DNA from: Bromus sterilis
Lineage: Eukaryota; Streptophyta; Magnoliopsida; Poales; Poaceae
Assembly (NCBI GenBank): GCA_950022295.1
Contig: OX465597.1
Span: 380,525,016-380,589,015 of the forward strand
DNA length: 64,000 bases
Reading direction: 5' to 3'
Within the stretch, counting starts at the first letter, position 1, and each line of letters begins with the position of its first letter. The notes beneath the pieces were generated by a model. The model was not told the origin of the DNA. It saw only the letters and a program-made list of their open reading frames with translations, and searched no databases. Below, in pieces: positions 12,180 to 22,769 of the stretch. The translations under genes and the position numbers were made by a program.

Positions 12180-12987
12180 CTATGGCGTACCAAAAAATGC
12201 TTTACTGACGTAGGCACCTGACGCCAACAATATTGCGTCAGTGATAACCTGTTTGTAATAACGTCTCATCCATGCACGACAACATTAATACAAATAAAAA
12301 TAGCTTTTTAATGTTCTACATGCCATAAATAAACCAAAATGCTAATGACGTCCAGCATTAAAAAACCAGAAAAGAAAAAAATTATTCGCCGGAGCGGCTC
12401 CCGGCGTCCAGCGTCCGGCGAGCGCGAGGGACATCCGGTGAGCGGTGTTCGGCGGCCCGGCGAGCGTGAGCGACGTCCGACGAGCGCGAGCAACGTCCAC
12501 GTCCGACATTCGACAAGCGGCGGCCGATGAACGGCGTTCGGCGAGCGGCTACGCGTAGTGCTAGTGCGAGTAGGTTGGTTGGTCCGTGCAAGTGTTGGCT
12601 AGCTCGTGCTAGATAACGCTTTTATTTAATTAAATTAATAATGGCGTGTAGATATAATATTATTGATGACGTGCATATATAAACATACATCATTAATGTT
12701 TAGTTCATTTTTTTTATTTTTCAAATTATTGTTCAATTACTAATAGATATGTATGATATTGGTGACGTGGTAAAAGGGTTATACGTCAGCATTAACTTTC
12801 TTCGGCACGGACTGCTGGACCCCATATACTAGTGATGTGAATTGTGTACGGCAAGCCAGCAATAATCTGTTATAACTGGTGTATAGAAAAGTGAAAGGCC
12901 AACACTATTTTTAAAAAATAGCAGTGGCGTGGAATGAATTTGGAGCACCAGCAATTAAAGTTGAGGATAAACTTTTTTCTACTAGTG
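12180..12987. mobile_element. End of a second, nested CACTA element
   Basis: The right terminus reads CTTTTTTCTACTAGTG (ends 12987), the reverse of CACTAGTAGAAAAAAG, a classic Triticeae CACTA end. Inside it, motifs such as tgacgtc, tggcgt and tacgtcag recur (12207-12260, 12345, 12640-12680, 12760-12800), as expected of subterminal repeats. No matching left terminus was found; the left limit given is where the motifs begin, so the copy is probably truncated. Confidence 0.6.
12385..12550. repeat. GC-rich degenerate minisatellite
   Basis: Variants of cg(t/a)ccg(g/a)cgagcg and gcgttcggcgagcgg recur head to tail across about 165 bases embedded in otherwise AT-rich transposon DNA. All frames through it look open because stops are rare in such sequence; this is not evidence of coding. 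Confidence 0.6.
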
Positions 12988-13124
12988 TTCAGCCGCATAT
13001 ATATACTGCGATGCCCAGTGCGGTTGGTACACTGTAATCGCTCTCGCCCCTCTCTAGATATACAGGGCGCCTGACTCTCGACTTCATCTCCGCGCGCTGC
13101 TCTCTACCTCTCGATCTCGCCCAA

Positions 13125-13656
13125 ATGGCGTCGTCGGTCATCGACATCCCTCCACGCACGAACGAGATGGACGACGTGCCTCCCATTGAAGAGATGGACG
13201 ACGCCATGCAAGTCGTCGCCTCGCCTGCCGTCGCCGCACCACCAACAGAGGAAGAGCTCTGGGTAGAGTACGACAAGGCCGAGTGGATGGCATTGCCGCT
13301 GTCTGAAAAACCTATCAATTGGCGGCAGCTAAGTAGGATGAGGAGCGCGCCAAGTAGGAGGCGATAATAGAGCGTGTGAGGAAGGAGGAACACAAGCTCT
13401 GGTTGAAAGCGCGTGCGCGTTTTGACTGGATTGAAGAAGACGCCTGGTGGGTCTCCATGCATTCCAAGGCGTATCAAAACGCCTCACAGACGCATGGCGG
13501 TACCAAGACCGTGTCTACAATACCAGCGAGGAGGAGCTTCGGTGGGGTCAAACTTCTTTGGTAACGACGATTGTGGAAGCACGTAGGGATACCGATGATC
13601 GGCACATTGCCATTTGCGAGGCGGAGGAGGCGGCACTCTCTGGCAGCATTGGGTAG
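13125..13656 (+). pseudogene. Hypothetical broken ORF
   Basis: A frame starting ATG at 13125 gives 80 codons (MASSVIDIPPRTNEMDDVPP...), acidic then ending with ELWVEYDKAEWMALPLSEKP and a stop. After it, other frames carry protein-like stretches with a Lys/Arg/Trp-rich composition (EEHKLWLKARARFDWIEEDAW at about 13382-13444, then EEELRWGQTSLVTTIVEARR). This suggests one former ORF broken by at least one stop and one frameshift. No domain recognised. Its place beside CACTA termini suggests a transposon-borne ORF. Confidence 0.35.
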
Positions 13657-14293
13657 CCACCGCGAAGCAAGGAGCATTGGGAGTGCCACTGGCCCACCAG
13701 GCACATCCGCTACTGGAAATAAATAAATTAATAGATCTTAATTAGAACAAGTGAAATCTCTATATTTAATTTCCCTGTTCCTATAAGATTGTAAAGAATA
13801 TATTATTGAAATATATATATGCATATATTAATGCATGTTATATATGTTAAGAAGCATATTTGGTTCCTGTAATTGTTTAAGATTTTCTTATCATAAAATG
13901 TACCACTTCATCTCCTACAAAAAAAACAACCTGCATCGGTTGCCCTGTTGTATGTACTTCATGGCACACGTTTGGCATCTTCAAATTGTGTGTGATCATA
14001 ACATGCATCACCAACGATCTCTACTGTAGAACCGCCAGAATAATGTTGCACACAGGCCGATACGTCAGAATAGAAAACTTGCATTGCACACAATTTATCA
14101 AACGGAGTTGTGTGTATATCATCGCACACGGGTTTACAGGTTTCCATTGTCAGTGTTGTCACGTTCATCACTCACGGTTCACTTTTCAACACTCGGATCC
14201 ATTTCCGTACTGTGTGCTTTAAAGTCATCGCACACAGTTTCGTACTATCGTGTGTGATATAGAAGGTTTAATAGCCGCGCTCGATAGTAGTGA

Positions 14294-15640
14294 AACCACA
14301 AGAGTCATTGCCTCTATTGCCATCACTAGTGCTTGAATTCTCTCCAGTGCCACCATTGGCACCATTATTCCCGTTGCCACCCATGAATCCTCCGATGCCT
14401 CCAAACCCTCCCATGAAGACCCTCATAGACCGTGACAAAGCTCAAAGTATGTTCTTCCCTTCTTACCAGAGTACTTGGGGTCCATGAACACAAGCTTTTG
14501 CTCATGAGCATTTTGAAGCGCCTTCCTCTCATCAACCTCGACCCTCCTCTCCGTGAGAGATGTTCTCCTCTCCTTTGCCTCCTTAATCTCCTCTATTGCT
14601 TTGAATTTTAATATCTTCCTTCCCTCAGCCATCTCCTTTCATATCACCACGATGTTATCCAATGATTCCTTGTAGTCATTATATCCTCCCTTCTTCAACT
14701 TCTCGCCTTTATCCCTCCCATCGAGCATCTTCTTAGCCACCGAGTTGGGAGTGGGGCTTCTTTGTTTCATCCACAAACCACGGGGCTTCATGCATCATTA
14801 TCGGTGTCAACTTGTGTTGTATCTCCAACCGAGCTCTTTGACTTCTTATTCAAAATATATTTGTATCCCCACCCCCCCCCCCCCGACGTGCTTGAAAATC
14901 TACACCCTACAAAAATTGAACTTGCCTTCTTTGAACTACTTCCCTTGCATTTTGGTCGACCCTTAAACAATTATTGAGCAATGTTGAGGTACATAGCACA
15001 CTAGTGTTGCCACCGACCACTTTTGACGATCCGCCGCTATAGCTTGCCATCGATGTTGGAGCAAAACTTGTGATGGATAGATGCCGCCATTGTTGTGTTC
15101 CTTGAAGTACACTCCCAATAACTTGACATTTGTTCCTTAACACCAATGACTAGATCAAGACCACTTTTGGCGTTCCTTAACAAATACAAACACATCACAT
15201 CACAATTGCATACAAAACGAAAAATCCCACAAAAAAATAAAAAAGGTAATTTCATTTACATCCCAGGCATTTCATCAAACGCATTGGAGATGCTGAAAAT
15301 TATGGGGACGAGTGACGTTGGCTCGTCCTCGTGTTGTGGCGGGAAGGGAGGTCAAGTGGCCCTAGGTGATGCAATCACATTCTTCTTCTTCATGTCGGCA
15401 GCAGCCACGATCGTGGATCCCACGGCGGCCTCTTCCTGGTGATTTTCTTTGCATGTGAGGGAGACTTGGCGGCTATGGTGGGGTCCTGGGGCTCTTCCAC
15501 GGCGACCGTGGCAGCGGTTCGTGGTGGCGCAAGCCCTTGGTAGTGGACAGGCTTCGACTTCTTGCCATCGACAACGTGAAGCACGATAGGGGTGACTGCT
15601 AGCCTGGTGAGAGCTGCGGGGAGGTTGGCGACATTAGGCC
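14294..15640 (-). pseudogene. Decayed Harbinger-associated Myb/SANT-like ORF
   Basis: Minus-strand conceptual translation gives, in order with frame changes and stops: a Lys/Pro/Ala-rich start (about 15584-15390), a short LFDEMP-like motif near 15290, a segment resembling a trihelix/SANT half (GVYFKEHNNGGIYPSQVLL..., HRWQAIAADRQKW) around 15110-15000, and a Glu/Lys/Arg-rich C-terminal part (14632-14423). That last part contains KEAKERRTSLTERRVEVDER, KLVFMDPKYSGKKG and YFELC. This order matches the ORF1 proteins that accompany PIF/Harbinger transposases (often annotated 'no apical meristem-associated C-terminal' or 'glutathione S-transferase T3-like'). It is not functional. The assignment rests on remembered family features. 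Confidence 0.55.
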
Positions 15641-15655
15641 GCGCTTGGGGTGATT

Positions 15656-15723
15656 GTATTTTATATACAAGTGTATTATATACAAGTGTATGTTTACAAG
15701 TGTATTTTTTATACAGGTGTATT
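15656..15723. repeat. Short tandem repeat, tatacaagtgtat-type, 4 copies
   Basis: Four imperfect copies of tatacaagtgtat stand head to tail about 410 bp upstream of the SAL1-like start codon, with the last copy reading atacaggtgtat. It may be a relic transposon end or a promoter minisatellite. Confidence 0.8.
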
Positions 15724-16136
15724 TGAACGAAAACAATGAGACGGTTATGTTCTGCGGCTATGGTGTTCGTTGTGTTGGTGCAGCAGAGCCAAATATATCA
15801 ATCCTATAGCAATGTTTTGGTATGGACAAAAATTGGTAGCCATGCACGTGTTGGTCTTCTATTGGAGCCATTTTGTTCTAAAATAACATATTTGGAGCCG
15901 TGTTTGGGCCCCAGAAATGAAAAATATATTCTTTTGGTCTGCTGAGAAGTCCTTGGCTGCGTTTTGGCTTACGATTGATCGTTGCCGTTGGATCTGGAAT
16001 AGAAGGATGAGGATACGAGTTTTGGCGTCAGCCTGACTTGTTTTCTAATTTCTCCACCTACCCGCCTCACCGACCGCCGTCCGCCGGCCGATTCGCCTCC
16101 TCCCGCAAAGCGTCGTCCATCTTCGCCGCCCGTGCC

Positions 16137-18832
16137 ATGTCGCGGCCCGCCGGCAATCCCCTGTACGCCGCCGAGCTCGGTGCTGCGAAGAAGGCCGTCG
16201 CCCTCGCCGCCCGCCTATGCCAGGTGCCCTTCCTCTGATCCCAAATCCCTTACTTCCTTGCTGTGTCGAGGCCTTGGGGACCGCGTTCGCGCTGCCGCCG
16301 CCGGCTGCAGAGCTGTGCCTTATCTTTCTTGGCTTTCTGCCACTGTTCCTCCGAATTTAACTGGAGAAGCATGGCGAGGGTGGGGGAGCGTTGCTGATGA
16401 GTGATGATTGATGGTCAACGTGGAGAAGTGAGACCATTTTAGAAGTGTAAGCAACTGTAGATTTGAATTATGTTAACATAGGCACTCTTAGCTATGGTAA
16501 TCACCAGAGAGAGATCTTTGAGTATGTTGATTGCAAACTGCTTGCTTCGCTATTCATCAGATTGTTGATGCTTTGCTGCAGTTGGAACTTATTGCGTTTG
16601 CCCTGTGACTCCTTCTTCAGACGGTACAGCAGGAAATCGTGCAATCAGACATCCAATCTAAGGCGGATAAGACTCCTGTGACCGTAGCTGATTATGGTAC
16701 ATGCTCACTTTCTAACTGTTTACCTCCAGGTGCCTGTATCTGCTGTTTGATGATCAATTAGCAGTCCTCATGCAGTCATGCTTGAACCATAATTCAAGTC
16801 AGTCGATAAGTTCCCGTTGTTTCTTGATTTAACTTACATGGAGATGTTAAGATTTCTGAATGACATGGCTCGGGGATGTAAAGAACATTCAGGATCGTAT
16901 GATATTCATCAGTCTACATTCACATTTGAAACTTGTTCGTTCTCTCAACTTCCCATTCAGGTGATAATTTTCTTTTCATACATGTAGGATCTCAAGTATT
17001 GGTAAGTCTTGTGTTAAATATGGAAGTAACTTCTGGTTCCTTTTCTATGGTGGCCGAGGAGGTAAATCACTTGTGTTTCGGTTAAATCATTTATGTGTAT
17101 AATACATAAGCATTCTACAACTGAGTGTTTGTACGTACGTAGGACTCAGAAGACTTGAGAAAGGATGGTGCTGAAGAAATTCTGGAACGCATTACTGATC
17201 TTGTAAATAAAACTCTCGTCGAGGATGGTTCATACAACACTTTATTATCTAAGGAAGCTATCCTCTCTGCAATTGATACTGGGAAGTCCGAGGGTGGTCC
17301 ATCTGGCCGACATTGGGTTCTAGATCCAATTGATGGGACTAAAGGGTGAGCTATGGTGACTCCAATCTGCAGGTTTCACATTCTGCTAATGCGATAAAAA
17401 AAATGCCTGTTTTTTCCGCCAATTGCACCATCTATGGTAGTACTGTAGCTAGTTTCTACAACTGCCTTCTTGCTCACCAAAACCAGCGTTGCTGCTTTAA
17501 TTTCTTGTGCGTTTTTCTAATCATTAATTATTCAAGGTAGCAGGCACCACTGTCTTCTTTCAAACAACTGGAGTTCTGACCTTTGACTCTGCATACAGAA
17601 ATGAATTCTTTTACCAACAATCTTATTTAACAAGTAGAGATGCCAATATTACTACGGAAATTTTGTGAACCAGTTCTATGTAAACTATACGCTGTTCTCT
17701 TTTCTGAGATAGCTTGTGAAATGCTAACAACTGATCAGTTAGCTGGCAAGATTAAGTACCTCTCTTTCATGCCCCATATTTTAACTAAACATTCTAAACT
17801 GATTAATCGTGAACACTAATAGCATTGTTTAAAAAGAAAGACATTGCAGTCATTTGATGGCACCTCATGTTGTTACTATCTTTGCCTATAATACATTTTG
17901 ATCTTGGTTTTGTCTTAATAACTTGATTCAGATTCGTGAGAGGAGGCCAATATGCCATTGCACTGGCACTGCTTGATGAGGGCAAAGTTGTCTTGGGTGT
18001 GTTGGGATGTCCAAATCTTCCTTCGACATCAATAAGTAACGTCAGTGGTAGCTCATCAAGAGATCAAACTGGGGCTCTCTTTTCAGCTGCAATCGGTTGT
18101 GGTGCTGAAGTACAGTCGTTGGATGGCTCTCCACCACAAAAGGTTATTACCACTTTCAATCTCTTTTATTTGATTTTAATCAGTTAAGGCTACTTGTACC
18201 TTTGTGAGATATTTTATTTTCTTGCGATTGACTTGCTTCTGGCTAACTTTCATTACAGATTAGTGTTTGTACCATCAACAATCCAGTCAATGCCTCGTTC
18301 TTTGAATCCTATGAAGGAGCACACACGATGCGTGATTTTACTGGCTCTGTAGCCGAGGTTTGATCTTGATCACTCTTTGCTTAGGCTATATCCATTGGAG
18401 TAGAAACTAATTATGTGTTTTGAGTGCTAGTAGAAACTTGGTGTCCAAGCTCCTCCAGTCAGAATAGATAGCCAAGCAAAATATGGTGCTCTGGCCCGTG
18501 GAGATGGTGCCATTTACTGGCGTTTTCCACACGAGGGTTACAGGGAAACGATATGGGATCATGCAGCCGGCTCAATTGTCGTCACAGGTAAGAACATTTC
18601 TCTCTGTTTTTTTAAACAACGAACTCAACTGAAGAATACACATTTCTTACTTCCATTTTTCTGATGTTTCCCAGAAGCTGGAGGTGTAGTTAAAGATGCC
18701 TCAGGAAACGATCTTGATTTCTCAAAAGGCAGATTTCTTGATCGTGACACAGGCATCATTGCTACAAATAAACAGTTGATGCCATCAGTCCTGAAGTCTG
18801 TCCAGGAGGCAATCAAGGAGAAAAAACAGTAG
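16137..18832 (+). CDS. SAL1: SAL1/HAL2-like 3'(2'),5'-bisphosphate nucleotidase (PAP phosphatase)
   Basis: Hydrolyses 3'-phosphoadenosine 5'-phosphate (PAP) to AMP and phosphate; in Arabidopsis SAL1 also shows inositol polyphosphate 1-phosphatase activity and controls PAP retrograde signalling. Exons: 16137-16223, 16621-16696, 16988-17061, 17143-17345, 17932-18142, 18259-18357, 18434-18587 and 18675-18832; all junctions are GT-AG and the total is 1062 bp, 353 aa, normal for the family. Lithium-sensitive phosphatase motifs are intact: acidic pair in VAEED (residues 78-80), metal site DPIDGT (140-145) and WDHAAGS (291-297) before the C-terminal EAGG. The start is the first ATG in frame after the stop at 16008. 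The frame is open upstream of it (16011-16136) with an Arg/Ser/Ala-rich, transit-peptide-like sequence but no ATG. A poly(A) signal candidate lies at 19024. Neighbours are unrelated. Identification is firm; plastid or mitochondrial location is inferred from the family. Confidence 0.93.
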
Positions 18833-19023
18833 AAGGTTTTTGAAACTTCCCTGTTGTAGAACTTGCATTGGTCCAAAATAATGATCGCTACGCTACTCCT
18901 TATCATTTACTCACACTGTTTATGTGTAAGTGACCTTTTGTTGGAAAAATACAACCCTTGTTATACAATATTTGTACATGTGGAAGGAGTGGCTGATAGG
19001 CAGCTATGCCCTGAAAGAAACTG

Positions 19024-19029
19024 AATAAA
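19024..19029 (+). promoter_or_regulatory. Candidate poly(A) signal of the SAL1-like gene
   Basis: AATAAA lies about 190 bp after the stop codon in AT-rich 3' flanking DNA. Position is plausible, but cleavage sites in plants are diffuse. Confidence 0.35.
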
Positions 19030-19387
19030 GAGAGAAATTTCCTGCGGTTATAAATATCTTAGCATGGCTTTGTTCAACATAAATGTCACCATTAATACAG
19101 TACATCAACTTTTCTCTTATTTTTGTGAGCAACAACCAGTCTCTTGTGTTATTTCTTTCAGATCAAACTTGCATTGTGAGTTTTAACTTTAGAAACCAAG
19201 GTCTGTGTTAGAGTACTATATATAATATAGATAGCCGTGTAGCCTTTTGTATTTCGGAAATTCGATACGGCTCGTACGACCATATGCTCATATTATCCAC
19301 CTTGCAATGAATCTGCATCAAATGCAGCATCGATGTTGAGTTTAACATAGTTTCTTCTTGGTTTCATTTTCATCCACCCTTCAGTTC

Positions 19388-19876
19388 TCAATTTTGCGTT
19401 GGGAGATGCTGCATCGTAAAGTTAGCAGTTAAAGCTTTAACCGAGAGGAAAACATTGTACACAGACTGTGTTTCTTCCTCGTGATTAAGCTTCCTTCGTT
19501 CCCACCAGAGATACCAGGAAGATACAACAACGATTTCCTTGAAGCTGCCGTGTCCAAGCACAAGTACTTCATTATCAGGAATATTCAAAAGGAATTCCAG
19601 CACCGTAGGAACGGCATGATCAGTTTGGCATGCATTTTATATAACATCCTCAACACCTAATAATCTCCAAAGGTCTTTCGCTTGAGAACATTCAAACAGT
19701 AGCTGTTTAACAGTATCTGCACTACCATTGCACGCTGGGCAGTGCACCTGCACTTTCATATGCCTGTCAGCTAGGACTGCCCGGAGGGGAATAGCACCAT
19801 GCATGGCTCTCCAAACAAAACAAAAAATTTGAGGGTACGCAATTGCTAACCAAATTTTTATAGAAGGCAGAGACAA
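19388..19876 (-). pseudogene. LINE reverse transcriptase C-terminal fragment (zf-RVT type)
   Basis: The minus-strand frame at 19876-19637 contains FCFVWRAMHGAIPLRAVL, HCPACNGSADTVKQLLFECS and AKDLWRLLG. These are the Cys-His pattern and Trp spacing of the zinc-binding domain found at the C-terminus of plant non-LTR reverse transcriptases (PF13966 type). A second frame (19603-19388) with SSWYLWWERRKLNHEEE continues the typical tail (WxLWxERN-like motif) after a stop. It is truncated, frameshifted and non-functional. Its 5' end abuts the 3' end of a second LINE fragment. Confidence 0.7.
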
Positions 19877-20551
19877 ATTACAAGAGCTCCTTCCGAGATG
19901 CTAACATCAAGTCAGGAGAAACACCAACACCCACAACTAAAGAAACACAAGCCTACTCTCTCACAAAACGTTGTAGACGCCGAACTCCCGCTTTATGCCA
20001 CAGAGCGATCTCCTCCAAAATTGCCAAGGCAAGTTGCTCCGGGTTCTTCCTTTGCTCAGGCCGGTTGAACACCCTTGCATTTCGCTGCTTCCATAGAGCC
20101 CAAGCCGCGGCTATGATGACCGTATCAAGCCCTCTGCGGTGCTCCGCCGCTATGCCCAGTCGAGCCTGGAGCCACCAGTCGCTGAAGCTAACATGCACTG
20201 AAGGGGCCGGAACGACGCCCTAAAGATACGCGAGCACCTCCACCAAGTCTCTCTCGCGAATACGCAACGACACAGAATGTGATCAATGGTGTTTGTGTCC
20301 TGCAAGCACTTGTAACACGGCGACTCCTGCTCCTGGAGGCCGAACCGTGCACGCCTATCCGACGTCCAAAGTCTACCTTTAGTAGCCAGCCAGGGAAAGA
20401 TCTTGCATTTGAGAACTGCACCACTACGCCAAATGCAAGTCGCCAAAGGATCCCGAATACGTCCTTGGCAGAGACGTTCGTACACAGGTGCTGGTCCTCT
20501 AAGAGCATCAGCAGTGTTTGGAGGCGGCACTGCCTCTAAGCCGGGACCCAC
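19877..20551 (-). pseudogene. Second LINE C-terminal fragment (zf-RVT type) with 3' tail
   Basis: The minus-strand frame at 20551-20150 contains WRSGAVLKCKIFPWLATKG, a rank of Cys/His residues (CYKCLQDTNTIDHILCRC) and ARETWW: the zinc-binding domain that follows non-LTR reverse transcriptase. The frame shifts near 20190 and continues at 20198-19953 with IIAAAWALWKQRNARVFNR, the standard C-terminal motif. A short 3' tail then runs to about 19865, where it meets the other LINE fragment. The core reverse transcriptase and endonuclease are absent, the usual 5' truncation of LINE copies. Confidence 0.75.
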
Positions 20552-20840
20552 AAGAATCCTCTAAGCTCAACTAAAAATGACACAGGGTATAGCATCTCCT
20601 ACTGTCTCTAAGCTGCTGGGACCCAATCAACAAATAAACAAGCAATTTATCCAAGCCTGTAGAATGTTCACATGTGTTGAGACTTGAGAGAAGTCAACCA
20701 TGCAAGCAGATGATTCTTTTGCACTTTTTAAGTTCTTGAAGGCAGACTCTTACCTTAGAGGCACACTAACATTTTTTCTATTTAGAGGCGGGAGCTGCAA
20801 ATGTATAGCGTCACTCTTCAAGGCCTTGGAGGCACGGTTA

Positions 20841-20928
20841 GGACTCGTTTGGTAGGCCGGGGTATATTTCCCAGGGCAGCAAACCCCTGTGGGGATCACG
20901 GGAGGATCCCGGCCTACCAAACAAGCCC
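20841..20928. mobile_element. Tourist-like MITE, 88 bp, TSD TTA
   Basis: Terminal inverted repeats GGACTCGTTTGGTAGGCCGG (left) and GGGCTTGTTTGGTAGGCCGG (right, reverse complemented) enclose only about 45 unique bases. The element is flanked by TTA at 20838-20840 and 20929-20931, the TSD typical of PIF/Harbinger elements. No coding capacity. Confidence 0.9.
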
Positions 20929-21482
20929 TTAGGTGAAAAAAAACAATGTGGGTGCTCTACTACGGTCTATGCCTCTCCAGCAATTTCTGGACCAGATATC
21001 TCTAACAGAAAAAAGAAATTATGGCCTACCAACATAACCAGCTCTCGCCTCACCACTCACCACCCCAGCTCCGTTTGGATTTTCCCTAACAAAAAATCCG
21101 TTTGGATTACCTCCTCATTGTTGAAAGTTTAGGTAGTTTCTCATATATTTTAATCCAGAAAAATAGTAGGGAATACATACTAATCATGATAGCAATAAAA
21201 ATCCTAACAAACATCATATAGTCATAGCCAGACATGCAGTCGATATCACATATAACATGCAACACATCTATATTGATTGTTATGGACAAGAAACCAAGTA
21301 CCAATCCTAACAAAGAGGGTAGTATAACGTACGGTGCAACAGTGGGGTTCGACATGTCTTCCTTGAAGAGACCGTCGATGTTGGGGAAGAAGTCGCCTTG
21401 GTGAAGAAGTCATCGTCGCTCGCAGCCACGATGATGATCCAGCAGTCGCGGATATGCGCTCCTCAAAAACCTTATCGCCCCT

Positions 21483-21956
21483 TGACGAGGGTGGAACTCA
21501 TCAAATCTCATGGTTAGGTGCCTTGGGTTAGATTTAAAGGAAGGAGAGTGTGTGGTTGGTGATCTCGTCGGCTAACAGGAGACAGGGATTTACCCAAGTT
21601 CATGACCCTCGGTCTGGTAAAATCCCTACTTCCTGCTCGATGTATTATATGATGGAGGCGATTACAGTGGTGGTTCCGACGAGATTACTCAGGCTAGAGG
21701 TGTTGTGAGATGTATATGCGATGTCCCTATACGTCCATCTCCCAGTCTTTATATACTAGGCTAGGTCTTGAGGAGTCCATATAGGGTTTACAAGAATCTT
21801 CCTAATCTACGTAGCCTTGCACGCTGAGTCTTGGACTCCATGTTGGTCTTGGACTCCAAGTCGGTTCAATCATCGGTGCCTCGGGTGGGCTCAATAGGCT
21901 AAGGTTGGGCCCTCCGAAGCTCCTAGTGGCCCGCCGTTCTTGGCCCGTCTATCACA
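21483..21956 (-). mobile_element. LTR of a Gypsy element, minus strand
   Basis: Read on the minus strand it starts TGTGATAGACGGG at 21956, has a TATA box in cctagtatataaag near 21752, and ends CCCTCGTCA at 21483. Many phrases match, in order, the LTR at 44165-44619: cctagtatataaag(a/g)ctgggag, ccactgtaatcgcc, gagcaggaagt, ctgttagccgacgag and accatg(a/g)gatttg. No 5-bp TSD is visible around it, so it looks like the remains of a larger element rather than a solo LTR. It interrupts the Harbinger transposase fragment. Confidence 0.7.
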
Positions 21957-22300
21957 TTTCGTGATGTTCCTGAAAGTCTGCACAAGCTTGGCAAAAGGTG
22001 CTCTTTTCATTCGAAGCATCCACATAGCTTCGGTGTCATTGCAGTTGTAGATGTAGTTCATATTTGCCATCCTCTCCCGATCCCGAGGAAACAGTGGGGC
22101 ATAATTGATGTGACGTTGCAGACGATGACGAACAGTTCTCTCCTGTATCAACATGATCCATGCGTGAATCATAGCTATCAGTGCTGCTACCTGAACTATC
22201 AATTGAATCTATGCTCACATAGCCTAGTCGACATCGAGGGTGCGTTCAGTAATGAGGAAATCGATCCTACCTCGCCTAACACCCGACCTAACAAAGGGCG
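21957..22300 (-). pseudogene. Harbinger (ALP1-like) transposase, N-terminal fragment
   Basis: The minus-strand frame contains NYAPLFPRDRERMANMNYIY, NCNDTEAMWMLRMKRAPF and AKLVQTFRN. This is the N-terminal region (DUF8040 type) that precedes the DDE_4 nuclease domain in plant PIF/Harbinger transposases and ALP1-like proteins. The frame is cut at 21957 by the Gypsy LTR and the catalytic domain is not found in the window. Upstream (22220-22740) is GC-rich DNA that could be its 5' region, ending near 22751 with gtttggttgcc-type sequence in reverse next to TAA, a possible Harbinger terminus. Confidence 0.65.
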
Positions 22301-22769
22301 AAGGGGGATCCATGGTGCTTACCGGGTTTGGAGAGGAAGGGGGCATGGCTGAGGCGAAGAGGACCAGGCGGTGGCCGAGAGGAAGGTGAGGAGCAGCTCT
22401 ACTTGTCAGAGAGTGTTGTTTCCGCGTCTGCCGCCTCAAACGCCGCCGCTTGTGCAGATCTGAGTCACCGCCACCGCCGGAGCTAAGAACAGAGGAGGTC
22501 TTTGTCTGAGCGCTAGTGGTGAGCGAGTCAGTGGGGTGGGGTGAGGCTAGATTTGGCGCCTTCGTGCCTCAACCAATTTCCATCTTCTGCCATCCCCACG
22601 CGATTTCACATAGCACCGTCGCTTACGCGTTGCATCCCCTTGATGACTCAACTCAGCCTGACTAGTTGGAAACTCTCGATTTGGTCGTTCTCAGCGGGCC
22701 TAGCTAGGAGGTATGCGAACCAAACAGTAAACGCAGGCAACCAAACATGCTAAAATCTTCCCACGCGGA

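Larger units (their letters stand above)
5679..14293. mobile_element. Composite CACTA-type DNA transposon (non-autonomous), boundaries tentative
   Basis: The right end reads GCGCTCGATAGTAGTG at 14278-14293, that is CACTACTATCGAG in reverse, a CACTA-type terminus. Just inside it (13990-14280) the motif catcgcacac/gtgtgcgat recurs in both orientations, as in CACTA subterminal regions. The same motif occurs just inside the proposed left end: the 17-mer at 5711-5727 (tatatcatcgcacacgg) is repeated exactly at 14115-14131. The left terminus is taken as CACTAAATAAG at 5679, but its match to the right terminus is poor and no 3-bp TSD is evident, so the left border may be truncated or elsewhere. No transposase domain is visible inside, so the element would be non-autonomous. 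It contains a ~500-bp tandem array, exon-like pieces, a retroposon and the terminus of another CACTA. Confidence 0.5.

Noticed and set aside
14870..14884. C homopolymer of about 12-14 bases (and a G run at 63607-63618)
   Set aside because: Simple sequence; may also reflect assembly uncertainty. Not treated as a functional site.
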